From: Flavobacteriales bacterium
GTDB taxonomy: Bacteria; Bacteroidota; Bacteroidia; UBA10329
Length of the DNA: 64,000 nt
Assembly (NCBI GenBank): GCA_018402015.1
Contig: JAGYJL010000004.1
Location: forward strand, 1 to 64,000
Direction of reading: 5' to 3'
This document shows positions 9,247 to 17,165 of the stretch, one piece after another (within the stretch, counting starts at the first letter, position 1; the number at the start of each line of letters is the position of its first letter). The notes beneath the pieces are model-generated. The model searched no databases, was not told the origin of the DNA, and worked only from the letters and a program-made list of their open reading frames with translations. The translations under genes were made by a program, and so were the position numbers.

Positions 9247-10221
9247 TTGGCTTCACTCAATGACATACAGAAACCCATCCGACTAGAGATGGAGGAATTT
9301 GAAGGACGATTCCGTTCTTCTATGCGAAGTGAAGTTGCCCTTCTCGATAAGATCACGCATTACATCGTTAAGCGAAAAGGCAAGCAAATGCGGCCCATGT
9401 TCGTGTTTCTAACAGCTAAAATGCTCGATGACACGAATGATACCACCTATCGTGCAGCCACATTGATTGAACTATTGCACACGGCCACTTTGGTGCATGA
9501 TGATGTGGTAGATGATTCACAGAAACGGAGAGGTTTCTTCAGCATCAATGCATTATGGAAGAATAAAGTAGCCGTGCTGGTAGGCGATTACCTTTTGAGT
9601 CGCGGATTGCTGCTATCTGTAAAACATAAGGATTACAGACTGCTGGAGATCACGTCCAATTCGGTGCGTGAAATGAGTGAAGGCGAGCTGCTTCAGATGG
9701 AAAAGGCACGCAAACTGGATATTACCGAGGAGGTTTATTTCAATATCATCCGTCAGAAAACGGCTTCGCTTATTGCCAGTTGTTGTGCTTCTGGAGCTGC
9801 AAGCGTTTCGGAAGATGAAACACTGATAGAGAAGATGCGATTGTTCGGGGAAACGGTTGGAATTGCATTTCAAATACGGGACGATCTGTTCGATTACGGA
9901 AGCGATTCGAACATCGGAAAACCAACCGGCATCGATATCAAAGAGAAGAAGATGACGCTTCCGTTGATCTATGCGCTGAATAGATCGGACCGTTCAGAAA
10001 AGCGTTTCATCATCAATACCATAAAGAATCACAACACGGACGAAAAGCGAGTTGCTCAGGTGATTGATATGGTGAAAAAGAAAGGCGGTATTGATTACAC
10101 CGTAACTCGGATGAACGAGTATCGAGACGCGGCAATCGGAATGCTGAAAGATCTGCCGAATAATCCAGCTAAAGAATCGCTGATCCAACTGGTCAATTTT
10201 GTAATTGACCGAACCAAGTGA
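9247..10221 (+). CDS. Polyprenyl synthetase (trans-isoprenyl diphosphate synthase)
   Basis: Chain-elongating prenyltransferase that condenses isopentenyl diphosphate onto allylic diphosphates, most likely providing the side chain of menaquinone. The 324-residue product has the first Asp-rich motif as HDDVVDD (84-90), the GKQMRPMFVFL block (about 45-55) and the second Asp-rich motif as IRDDLFDYGSD (210-220). The start is a TTG at 9247; the next in-frame ATG (9292) would remove the DIQKPIRLEMEEFE region that resembles related proteins. It ends convergently 4 nt from the YqeY-like gene. Confidence 0.92.
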   Translation: MASLNDIQKPIRLEMEEFEGRFRSSMRSEVALLDKITHYIVKRKGKQMRPMFVFLTAKMLDDTNDTTYRAATLIELLHTATLVHDDVVDDSQKRRGFFSINALWKNKVAVLVGDYLLSRGLLLSVKHKDYRLLEITSNSVREMSEGELLQMEKARKLDITEEVYFNIIRQKTASLIASCCASGAASVSEDETLIEKMRLFGETVGIAFQIRDDLFDYGSDSNIGKPTGIDIKEKKMTLPLIYALNRSDRSEKRFIINTIKNHNTDEKRVAQVIDMVKKKGGIDYTVTRMNEYRDAAIGMLKDLPNNPAKESLIQLVNFVIDRTK

Positions 10222-10225
10222 CCTT

Positions 10226-10672
10226 TTAGGAAAGCAGTTGTTTTACAACCATTGAGATGGTTTTTCCATCTGCTTTACCCGCCAACTCTGCAGATGCTGC
10301 GCCCATCACTTTGCCCATATCCTGTGGTCCGGCAGCGCCAACCTTGTCAATAATGGCCTGAAGTATAGGCTTCAATTCATCTTCTGTAAGCTGCTTAGGT
10401 AAGTATCTCTCAATAATGGCAGCTTCAGCTAGTTCCGGGTCGGCCAGGTCATTCCTTCCTTGACCCTTATACAACTCTGCACTTTCCTTACGCTGTTTTA
10501 CCAGTTTCTGAAGCATTTTAATTCCCGCCTCATCCGAAGATTCGCCACCGCCTTTCTCCGTAGCCGCCAAAAGCAATTGCGATTTTATAGCACGCAAAGC
10601 AGTTAACGTAGTGGTATCCTTGGCCTTCATGGCCTCTTTCAGGTCGTTGTTTATTTGGTCGGTTAAACTCAT
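10226..10672 (-). CDS. GatB/YqeY domain-containing protein
   Basis: A 148-residue cytoplasmic protein of YqeY type, the domain that forms the tRNA-binding tail of the amidotransferase subunit GatB. Family hallmarks are AMKAKDTTTLTALRAIKSQL, KLVKQRKESAELY, ERYLPKQLTEDEL and DMGKVMGAASAELAGKADG. The free-standing form has no settled function. It lies 35 nt downstream of the alpha/beta hydrolase on the same strand and probably shares its transcript. Confidence 0.92.
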   Translation of the reverse strand: MSLTDQINNDLKEAMKAKDTTTLTALRAIKSQLLLAATEKGGGESSDEAGIKMLQKLVKQRKESAELYKGQGRNDLADPELAEAAIIERYLPKQLTEDELKPILQAIIDKVGAAGPQDMGKVMGAASAELAGKADGKTISMVVKQLLS

Positions 10673-10707
10673 TTTTCAATCTTTTTGTAATGACTCAGTG
10701 CTGATTT

Positions 10708-11373
10708 CTAGCTGTCAAAGCTATCAACAATCTTGGCAAGCGTTGGCTTGTTCATCACGTGTTTTCCTTCGAAGGACCAAACTTTCAGCTGCATTCCCAT
10801 TTTTTCAAACTCGCTGGTCTTTTCTGTAACATTTATGTCCTTCAGAAACGGATCTTCATTGCCATACACGAAATGCACCGGAAGTTCATTGAATATCTGA
10901 TGCTTTTCTACTGCATTCACATCATGAGGAAATGAACCTGCCCAAAGCACCAGTTGTGAAGGACGAATACCGTTGTTGGCAAACCATCGTACTGCTGTGG
11001 CTGTTCCCTGAGAGAATCCCAGTACTATAAAGTTGACGCTTGGGTCTTTGGGGTCGATTCCACAATCGTTCAGTACTGCGTTGATGTAATTGGATTGGTC
11101 TTTTATCTCCGTTTCCCGATCTTCCTTGGTCATCCAACTTGCTCCAACGCGGCCTGTCAGACCCTCCACGTAGAAACGCGATAAACCTTCAACAGCTATT
11201 ACATAATTCTCTGCTGCATTCAATTCTTCGAAGTGTTTGATGAAGTATTCTGCCAATTGTCCGTAGCCATGAAAGACAAGCCAGATATTTTTTGTCTCCT
11301 GCTGTACCGAATTCAGCGTGAAATAGCGGCCAGTTCTAGGAACTTCGACAAACGACTTGTTGGAATGTGGCAT
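10708..11373 (-). CDS. Alpha/beta hydrolase (phospholipase/carboxylesterase-like)
   Basis: A 221-residue serine hydrolase without signal peptide. The oxyanion-hole motif HGYG is at 35-38, the nucleophile elbow GFSQG places Ser at 121, an Asp follows in YGNEDPF, and the His is in EGKHVMN. This fits the small esterase/thioesterase class; the substrate is not evident. The open frame continues upstream to 11541, but those 56 residues lack family character and run into the divergent metalloprotease gene, so the ATG complementary to 11371-11373 is chosen. Confidence 0.85.
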   Translation of the reverse strand: MPHSNKSFVEVPRTGRYFTLNSVQQETKNIWLVFHGYGQLAEYFIKHFEELNAAENYVIAVEGLSRFYVEGLTGRVGASWMTKEDRETEIKDQSNYINAVLNDCGIDPKDPSVNFIVLGFSQGTATAVRWFANNGIRPSQLVLWAGSFPHDVNAVEKHQIFNELPVHFVYGNEDPFLKDINVTEKTSEFEKMGMQLKVWSFEGKHVMNKPTLAKIVDSFDS

Positions 11374-11484
11374 GTTAACACTTATTGGTCGGGTACATGT
11401 CCCGGTTGGTCTAATAATACGTGATTCTCGCAGTGGATTAGCTAGCTTAATTGACCCGTAACTGACCATTACTAAGCGCATCCA

Positions 11485-12867
11485 TTGAGAATCCAAAAGT
11501 ATATCATTCTGGCCCTGCTGTCTGTTGTTATCGGACTTCAAAGCAATGCCCAGTGCCTTATGCTTCCGTCTGCGCTCGAAACACAGCTACAGGAATCCAC
11601 TGATATTTTCGAAGGTCGGGTCAGCTATCAAGAGTCTTTCATGGGAGATGATGGCAACATATATACCGCCAATCAATTTGAAGTTTACCGCGTACTTAAA
11701 GGAAATGTCGGTTTCAATTACACGATTGTAACAGAAGGTGGTATTTACGGTGACCTGATGCAAGTTGTAACTCCTAGCGTTGGTCTGGCTATTGGAGATT
11801 ATGGTCTTATTGTCTCAAAGACCGATATGTTCAGATCGTCAATGAACGTAGCACAAACCTTCTACCCGATCAACGAAACGAATGGAGAAGTTTTTCGGCT
11901 TAAGGGAATCGATCAACGAGAGCAGTTGTATGAGCTTGTTTCAAGAGCAACAGCCACCAACATTATTGAGCTTCGAAGAATATCATTAGAAATTGAAAGT
12001 GCTGAGAACAGAGCTGCACCTCAAATAGCATCAATTGGCCCTGTACAGGTTACTGCCGGCACCCAGACGGTCATCACCATAACTGGTCAGAATTTCGGGC
12101 AAGAGCAAGGAAACGGTTATGTAGCGTTCCATAATGCAGACGATGGCGGGCAAAGTTTCGTCAGTCTTGCTCACGGCCCGCATTATCTGTCTTGGTCTGA
12201 TACTGAAATTCAATTGTACGTGCCATCTGCAACGCTTTACAATCAGGCTGTTGCCGGAACGGGTACCATACGCGTGGTTACCGGTTCGGGAAACTCAATT
12301 GAAAGCGTGCAGAATCTATCAGTTCGTTACGCCAAAAGCGAGGTGATCTATTCCAGTCAGCTAAGTTCTACCTTGCTGGTTGGAAATCAGTCGGGAGGCT
12401 ATGTTTTTACACCAAACGCGAATTTGGTCACTGCTAGTGGTGGAACAGAATTGGCTCACGATGTTTTGGAAAAATGGGCCTGTAACACCGGTGTCAATTT
12501 CCGGTTAGCAGACGAAGTTGTGAATTCTAACGAGTATGCTTACGATGAAGTGAATCTTTTAGGCTTATCGGCACCAGGCCAACTTCCAAACTACTTGTTG
12601 GGAAGAACCGTAACCACCTTTTCGGGTTGTGGTGGCACTGATGGTCTTCAATGGAATCTGGTAGAAATAGACATACTCCTGAATAGCGATATCGCTTGGT
12701 GGACAGGCGAAGACCACCCGATGCCCGGCACCTTCGATATGGAAACGGCTCTGTTGCACGAAGTTGGTCATGCGCATCTGCTTCAGCACAATAACAATCA
12801 GGCATCTTCCATGTATTTTCAGCCACTGATTTTATGGCGAGAGCAGATTTTCATCCTGCACGGATGA
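11485..12867 (+). CDS. Secreted zinc metalloprotease with IPT/TIG-like domain, 3' end disrupted
   Basis: The 460-residue readable frame starts at a TTG giving MRIQKYIILALLSVVIGLQS, a convincing signal peptide. A region at about 178-290 resembles an IPT/TIG immunoglobulin-like fold (ITITGQNFG motif). The C-terminal part has the zincin signature HEVGHAHLLQH (His425, Glu426, His429, His435) and a downstream SSMYF that fits a Met-turn, so it is a matrixin-like protease. The frame then breaks: the last 14 or so residues look like out-of-frame sequence, and remnants of a T9SS sorting tail are legible in other frames out to about 13209. The intact protein would have been a T9SS-exported protease. 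Confidence 0.8.
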   Translation: MRIQKYIILALLSVVIGLQSNAQCLMLPSALETQLQESTDIFEGRVSYQESFMGDDGNIYTANQFEVYRVLKGNVGFNYTIVTEGGIYGDLMQVVTPSVGLAIGDYGLIVSKTDMFRSSMNVAQTFYPINETNGEVFRLKGIDQREQLYELVSRATATNIIELRRISLEIESAENRAAPQIASIGPVQVTAGTQTVITITGQNFGQEQGNGYVAFHNADDGGQSFVSLAHGPHYLSWSDTEIQLYVPSATLYNQAVAGTGTIRVVTGSGNSIESVQNLSVRYAKSEVIYSSQLSSTLLVGNQSGGYVFTPNANLVTASGGTELAHDVLEKWACNTGVNFRLADEVVNSNEYAYDEVNLLGLSAPGQLPNYLLGRTVTTFSGCGGTDGLQWNLVEIDILLNSDIAWWTGEDHPMPGTFDMETALLHEVGHAHLLQHNNNQASSMYFQPLILWREQIFILHG

Positions 12868-13222
12868 AGGTGGCGACATACCGCTACCATTCTTCCAACG
12901 CTGAATCGGTTTGTGGAGAAGACAATCATCAGAGTTACGATTTTCTTCTGCAATTTGAGCGTCATAAACGCGTTGGAGAAAGCTGGCGCCCAACGTGTAC
13001 ATGGCATAACTGAATCCATTTGAAGATGTACTGAACTTGACCGTAGAGAAAGTGGAAATACGGTTTACCAGCTTTTGATGCTCTAGGCAGGAAGATGCTT
13101 TCTGAACATTGGCAATCGGTTTCAAAACGAAATAGCATCAGCCTGACTTCCAGCAGAGTTTACTTAGATTCTTTCTGAAATCAGAGAGGGAAGTATTGCG
13201 ATTGGTTAAACTGATTTCCTTA
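12868..13222 (+). pseudogene. Frameshifted C-terminus of the metalloprotease, including a T9SS sorting domain
   Basis: No open frame continues, but forward-strand pieces in shifting frames spell a coherent end. YHSSNAESVCG lies near 12888-12920, APNVYM near 12986-13003, NPFEDVLNLTVEKVE near 13013-13057, FDALGRKML followed by SEHWQSVSKRNSISLTS near 13073-13158, and EGSIAIG up to a TAA at 13207-13209. The NPFED and FDALGRK pieces are typical of type A sorting domains that direct cargo through the T9SS. At least four frame changes or stops are needed, so this is either real decay or local sequence error. Confidence 0.7.
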
Positions 13223-13227
13223 GCTGC

Positions 13228-13867
13228 ATGAAAGCAGCATTGGCAGGTTCAACAGGGTTTATCGGTTCTATCTGATAGACATTCTCCACAGACTACCTCT
13301 ACACCTCTGTTCAAGTTCTAAGTCGAAGACCCATGGGAACTCGCCTGAGAAATTCTTTGCGCATGTAACGGATTTCCATCTTTCTAGTCAAGATCTTGGC
13401 GATCGATACAGTGGCTTTCTGTGCATTGGGAACTACCATAGCTACTGCAGGTTCGCAAGATGCTTTTATCACGTGCATCAGCGATCTTGTGCTAGCATTT
13501 GCCAATAACGCAAAACAAGCAGGAGCCAAAACTTTGTGCTTAGTTTCCTCAGTTGGAGCAGATTCCGATCGTCCAATCTCTATTTAAGAGTAAAAGGAGA
13601 AACCGGAAGAAGCATCTTCAGGTTAATGGTTTCGAGTCGTCGATCATTCTGCGTCCTTCTATGCTGGGATGGGTGAACGGGCAGTTGAAGCTTGTGGAGA
13701 GTCGATCGGTAAAGGAATAATGACGCTTTCAATCCATTGATGCTAGGTCCACGATAAATACCGTGTGGCTCAGTGCAGAACAGTAGTCAACGCAATGGCT
13801 AACCGCCAAGGAGAATTTAGCTGGCGTTCACGTTTTGGAAGGCAACGACCTTCAGGCTTTTTTCTGA
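13228..13867 (+). pseudogene. Broken NAD(P)-binding oxidoreductase (HTATIP2/YbjT-like) gene
   Basis: Starting at the ATG at 13228, fragments in several frames give an almost full-length atypical short-chain dehydrogenase. MKAALAGSTGFIGS is a Rossmann Gly-rich motif; it is followed by YTSVQVLSRRPMG, then CALGTTIATAGSQDAF and ANNAKQAGAKTLCLVSSVGAD (about 13422-13564), then RVKGETGRSIF, LNGFESS, ILRPSMLGW, and finally AGVHVLEGNDLQAFF ending at the TGA at 13865-13867. Stops occur at 13273-13278 and beyond, and roughly eight frame changes are needed. The order of the pieces matches the HTATIP2 family throughout, so the reading is not chance. Its last 16 bases overlap the convergent DUF983 gene. 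Confidence 0.75.
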
Positions 13868-14238
13868 ATTCGATCCTTATCGGTTTTCACGAAAATGCTG
13901 ATCCAAATTGATCGGGAAACTCTGAAGATAGGAGGGAAAAGCAGAATGATTGCAGTTGCGTTCAATCCCAAATACCACATGATATCGAAATGCCAAAGAA
14001 CGATCATTGCAACAAAAACTGAGACACTCAGTGCAATGGTAAGCGCGTAGCTTATATACATTGCACCGTAGTAAAACCCAGGCTCAAGCCAATATTTCTG
14101 CTCGCAAACAGGACACTTATCAGGCATCTTATCCATATCTGAGAAGCTGTACGGATTCTTAGTTAGAAACAGATCGCCTTCGTGGCAACGTGGGCATTTC
14201 AGGTTGAGAATGCTATACAGTTTGGTTCCTTTCAGCAT
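13852..14238 (-). CDS. DUF983 family membrane protein with two CxxC motifs
   Basis: A 128-residue protein with an N-terminal zinc-ribbon-like part (CPRC and, 25 residues on, CPVC) followed by EPGFYYGAMYISYAL and two membrane helices (about 57-80 and 85-105). This layout is that of DUF983, a family without assigned function that in some bacteria lies near cytochrome oxidase genes. It is intact, in contrast to the damaged sequence right next to it. It is divergent from the ABC-F gene with 95 nt between starts. Confidence 0.85.
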   Translation of the reverse strand: MLKGTKLYSILNLKCPRCHEGDLFLTKNPYSFSDMDKMPDKCPVCEQKYWLEPGFYYGAMYISYALTIALSVSVFVAMIVLWHFDIMWYLGLNATAIILLFPPIFRVSRSIWISIFVKTDKDRIQKKA

Positions 14239-14321
14239 GACTTAGTAAGATGGTTGGCCAAAGGAACACATTACCTGCAATTTCAACTGCAACATTGGTT
14301 ACTTAACCCAATTGGATTCCC

Positions 14322-14329
14322 CACTTTTG
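14322..14329 (+). promoter_or_regulatory. Possible -7 element CACTTTTG before the ABC-F gene
   Basis: One mismatch to TAnnTTTG, ending 4 nt before the ATG at 14334. A TTG at 14295-14297 is at a plausible -33 distance (24 nt). A leaderless mRNA would follow. Confidence 0.4.
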
Positions 14330-14333
14330 CGGC

Positions 14334-16274
14334 ATGATATCACTTAATCAGGTTTCCGTACAATTCAACGGAAAATTCCTCTTCAATAACATATCCTTTT
14401 TGGCAAATCCAAAGGATAGGATCGGACTTGTAGGTAAGAATGGAGCGGGTAAATCTACCTTGCTCAAAGTCATAGCGGGTCAATTGGAACCAGAATCTGG
14501 CGCTATTTCTAAGCCAAGTGGCGCAACCATCGGCTACCTCTCTCAGGACATCAAGCCAAAAGCAGGTAAGACTATTTTCGATGAGACCTATAGCGCACTT
14601 CAGGAATTGAAAGAACTGGATGCCAAGGTGAAGTACTATACCAAGCAGTTGGAAGAGCGCACCGATTATGAAACAGATTCGTACATGGATCTCATTCATG
14701 ATATGACTGTTGCAACGGAACGTTTCAGTTTGCTTGGAGGCGATACAGCAGATGCAGAGGTGGAGAAAGTTCTACTTGGACTTGGCTTTTTACGCTCCGA
14801 TCTTACCAGAAAAATGGAAGAGTTCAGCGGTGGTTGGCAAATGCGCGTTGAATTGGCCAAGATCCTTGTGCAGCGACCAGATGTGCTGTTACTCGATGAG
14901 CCTACCAATCACCTCGACATCCTTTCTATTCAGTGGTTGGAAGATTTTCTCAAAGATCACAGCGGCACGGTCATCCTTGTTTCTCACGATAGGGCGTTTC
15001 TCGATAACATCACCAATAGAACCATCGATATTACCCTTGGTAGGATCAATGATTATCGCGTGCCCTATTCGAAGTATGTCGAGCAGCGTGCCGAACGCAT
15101 AGAACTGCAGATGGCATCTTACGAGAACCAACAGAAGTTCATTGCCGATACCGAGAAATTCATCGAACGATTCCGTTATAAAGCCTCGAAGGCCACGCAG
15201 GTTCAAAGCCGAATAAAGGCTTTGGAAAAAGTGGATAGAATTGAGGTGGAAGAGCAGGACAGGTCTGTAATGCGACTTCGCTTTCCACCAGCTCCAAGAG
15301 CTGGAAAAGTTGTGGTTCTGGCCGAAGGCGTTTCCAAACGCTATGGTGATCTGGAGGTGTTGAAGAACGTTGACCTGATGCTTGACCGTGGCGAGAAAGT
15401 GGCATTGCTAGGTAAGAATGGCGAAGGCAAGACCACGTTTTCGAAGATCGTTGTGGGAGAACTGGATTATACTGGAAAGTTGGAACTGGGTCACAACGTT
15501 TCCATGGGGTACTATGCTCAGGATCAAGCCGAATCACTCGATTCATCCAAAACTGTTTTCCAGACTTTGGACGATGTGGCACGAGGCGATATCAGAACCA
15601 AGCTGCGCGATATTCTAGGTTCATTCCTTTTTGGTGGAGAAGACGTGGATAAGAAAGTAAGTGTGCTTTCTGGAGGAGAAAGAGGTCGTTTGGCGCTGGC
15701 CAAGTTGCTGCTGGAACCTGTCAATCTGCTTGTACTCGATGAGCCCACCAACCACTTGGATATGCACTCGAAAGATGTACTCAAACAAGCGTTGCAGAAG
15801 TACGATGGAGCGATGATCATCGTATCGCACGACAGGGATTTTCTAAGTGGATTGACAACCAAGGTCTACGAGTTCAAAGACAAGAATGTGAAGGAACACA
15901 TTGGCGATGTTTACGAGTTCTTGAATAAGGTTAAAGCAACAAGCATTCAAGAATTCAGTGCCAAGGCCAAAGTGGTAGAACCGAAGCCGAATTCAAACAA
16001 GGAAAGCAAAGAAGAACAGCGCGTAAGAAAAGAGCGGGAAAAGGAGCTACGCAAGGCAAAGAACCGTGCAGATAGATTGGAACAGGAAATTTCTGCAATC
16101 GAAAAGGAGATTGCAGATCTGGACGAGTTGATGCTGGATGCCGAAGGCTACAAAGAAGCACTTGCCGAGCGCGATGTTTTCAAAGAATACCAGGAAAAAC
16201 AAGCACAATTGGATGCAAGAATGGCAGAGTGGGAAGACGCACTTAACCAAGTTGAGCAGTTAGATAATCAATGA
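14334..16274 (+). CDS. ABC-F family ATPase (Uup/YdiF-like)
   Basis: Soluble protein with two ABC cassettes and no membrane part, 646 residues. The first Walker A is GLVGKNGAGKST (31-42) and the second is GKNGEGKTT (360-368). Both halves carry LLDEPTNHLD or LVLDEPTNHLD Walker B motifs and a signature (FSGGWQ and LSGGERGR). After about residue 545 comes a charged coiled coil (KEEQRVRKEREKELRKAKN) typical of Uup-like members. ABC-F proteins act on the ribosome, easing stalled or difficult translation; some give antibiotic protection, but nothing here points to resistance. Confidence 0.93.
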   Translation: MISLNQVSVQFNGKFLFNNISFLANPKDRIGLVGKNGAGKSTLLKVIAGQLEPESGAISKPSGATIGYLSQDIKPKAGKTIFDETYSALQELKELDAKVKYYTKQLEERTDYETDSYMDLIHDMTVATERFSLLGGDTADAEVEKVLLGLGFLRSDLTRKMEEFSGGWQMRVELAKILVQRPDVLLLDEPTNHLDILSIQWLEDFLKDHSGTVILVSHDRAFLDNITNRTIDITLGRINDYRVPYSKYVEQRAERIELQMASYENQQKFIADTEKFIERFRYKASKATQVQSRIKALEKVDRIEVEEQDRSVMRLRFPPAPRAGKVVVLAEGVSKRYGDLEVLKNVDLMLDRGEKVALLGKNGEGKTTFSKIVVGELDYTGKLELGHNVSMGYYAQDQAESLDSSKTVFQTLDDVARGDIRTKLRDILGSFLFGGEDVDKKVSVLSGGERGRLALAKLLLEPVNLLVLDEPTNHLDMHSKDVLKQALQKYDGAMIIVSHDRDFLSGLTTKVYEFKDKNVKEHIGDVYEFLNKVKATSIQEFSAKAKVVEPKPNSNKESKEEQRVRKEREKELRKAKNRADRLEQEISAIEKEIADLDELMLDAEGYKEALAERDVFKEYQEKQAQLDARMAEWEDALNQVEQLDNQ

Positions 16275-16326
16275 TCTGTCGTTGATAACTACCTATGGTT
16301 ATTTACATCACTATGTTAGACACAAC

Positions 16327-16334
16327 TAAATTTG
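16327..16334 (+). promoter_or_regulatory. -7 promoter element TAAATTTG before the first lipoprotein gene
   Basis: Perfect match to TAnnTTTG, 24 nt upstream of the ATG at 16359. This supports that ATG over the TTG at 16332, which lies inside the element. Confidence 0.55.
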
Positions 16335-16358
16335 CCATCAGTTAAAAACCTAAACAAC

Positions 16359-17072
16359 ATGAAACAAAGAATTCAAATTCAAGCTTTGATAGCGGTTCTT
16401 GCCGCTGGAATGATGTTTTCATCATGCGGAAATGTGGACATCGTGAAACGAAGATATCGCCCAGGTTTTCACGTTGATGTGTCTCAAAAACGTCAGAAAA
16501 TGAAGGAGGCTGAAGCGGCTGAAATTGCAGACAGTCGCAAAACGGAGAAAATGACCGCAGCAGACAGAAGAGATGCGGAACTCGAAACGGCAATTGTTTC
16601 TGATGAATTGACAGCCAGCAACAGTTCCACGCCATCAGCATTCTCTGGCATTAAGGAGACGCGAGAAAACCTGAAAAGAGAACTCCACTCGCCAGATTTC
16701 AGTGGATTGTCCTTTGAACGAAAGATGGATAGAATAAAGCGTGAGGTCTTAAAGCCATCTGCTCCAGTTGCTAACCTTGAGTGGATGAAATGGGTGTCTT
16801 TCGGCACAGGAATCGGCTCGTTGGCCTTTGGCGCTATGGCAGTGTTATTTTCCATACTTACCGTAGTGTTCTGGACCTCTTTCGTTTGGGGCGCAGCTGT
16901 TCTGGCTTTGTTGCTTGGTGCTGCCGCAATTACATTCTCCATTATCTACAAAAAGAATAACGGAACAGACTCTAAGGCGCGTCTTGGTTTCATTTTCGGG
17001 ATCATTGGGGCCGGATTGGCCGTTCTTGCCATCATTCTTGGTGCCATTTTCTTTGCCATTTTTGTTCTTTGA
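16359..17072 (+). CDS. Lipoprotein with RRYRPGFHV motif and C-terminal membrane helices (copy 1)
   Basis: A 237-residue protein with a lipoprotein signal (MKQRIQIQALIAVLAAGMMF) and lipobox ending SSC. Directly after the cysteine comes GNVDIVKRRYRPGFHVD, a motif I recognise from many Bacteroidota lipoproteins of unknown function. A charged, probably unstructured linker follows (about 40-140), then two or more Gly/Ala-rich hydrophobic segments (about 153-200 and 212-237) reminiscent of DUF4190-type helices. Having both a lipid anchor and membrane helices is odd. Downstream, after a terminator, lies a paralogue with the same N-terminal motif. Confidence 0.78.
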   Translation: MKQRIQIQALIAVLAAGMMFSSCGNVDIVKRRYRPGFHVDVSQKRQKMKEAEAAEIADSRKTEKMTAADRRDAELETAIVSDELTASNSSTPSAFSGIKETRENLKRELHSPDFSGLSFERKMDRIKREVLKPSAPVANLEWMKWVSFGTGIGSLAFGAMAVLFSILTVVFWTSFVWGAAVLALLLGAAAITFSIIYKKNNGTDSKARLGFIFGIIGAGLAVLAIILGAIFFAIFVL

Positions 17073-17096
17073 TAATTTTTTCATTGCCTGAAATAG

Positions 17097-17130
17097 AAAA
17101 AGCCCGCTCTATATGAGTGGGCTTTTTCTT
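17097..17130 (+). terminator. Intrinsic terminator between the two lipoprotein genes
   Basis: Stem AAAAAGCCCGCTC (17097-17109), loop TATAT, then GAGTGGGCTTTTT (17115-17127), with one G-T pair and a T-rich tail. The A-run on the 5' side makes it potentially bidirectional. It separates the paralogues into two transcripts. Confidence 0.85.
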
Positions 17131-17165
17131 TCACGGCCAATTATATTTAAGGCCAAATCGTTATC

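Noticed and set aside
9613-9873. Antisense open frame within the polyprenyl synthetase gene
   Set aside because: Shadow of a well-supported gene, with no motif or start context.
11374-11541. N-terminal extension of the alpha/beta hydrolase
   Set aside because: It would overlap the divergent protease start and lacks family residues.
12832-13125. Minus-strand open frame of 97 codons in the damaged region
   Set aside because: It lies antisense to recognisable sorting-domain fragments on the + strand, has no signal or motif, and no promoter.
13396-13587. 63-codon + strand frame that could be taken as a small gene
   Set aside because: Its peptide (CALGTTIATAGSQDAF ... LVSSVGAD) is an internal piece of the broken HTATIP2-like gene, not an independent protein.
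16275-16320. Hairpin ATAAC...GTTAT after the ABC-F gene as terminator
   Set aside because: Only five AT-rich pairs and no T-run.
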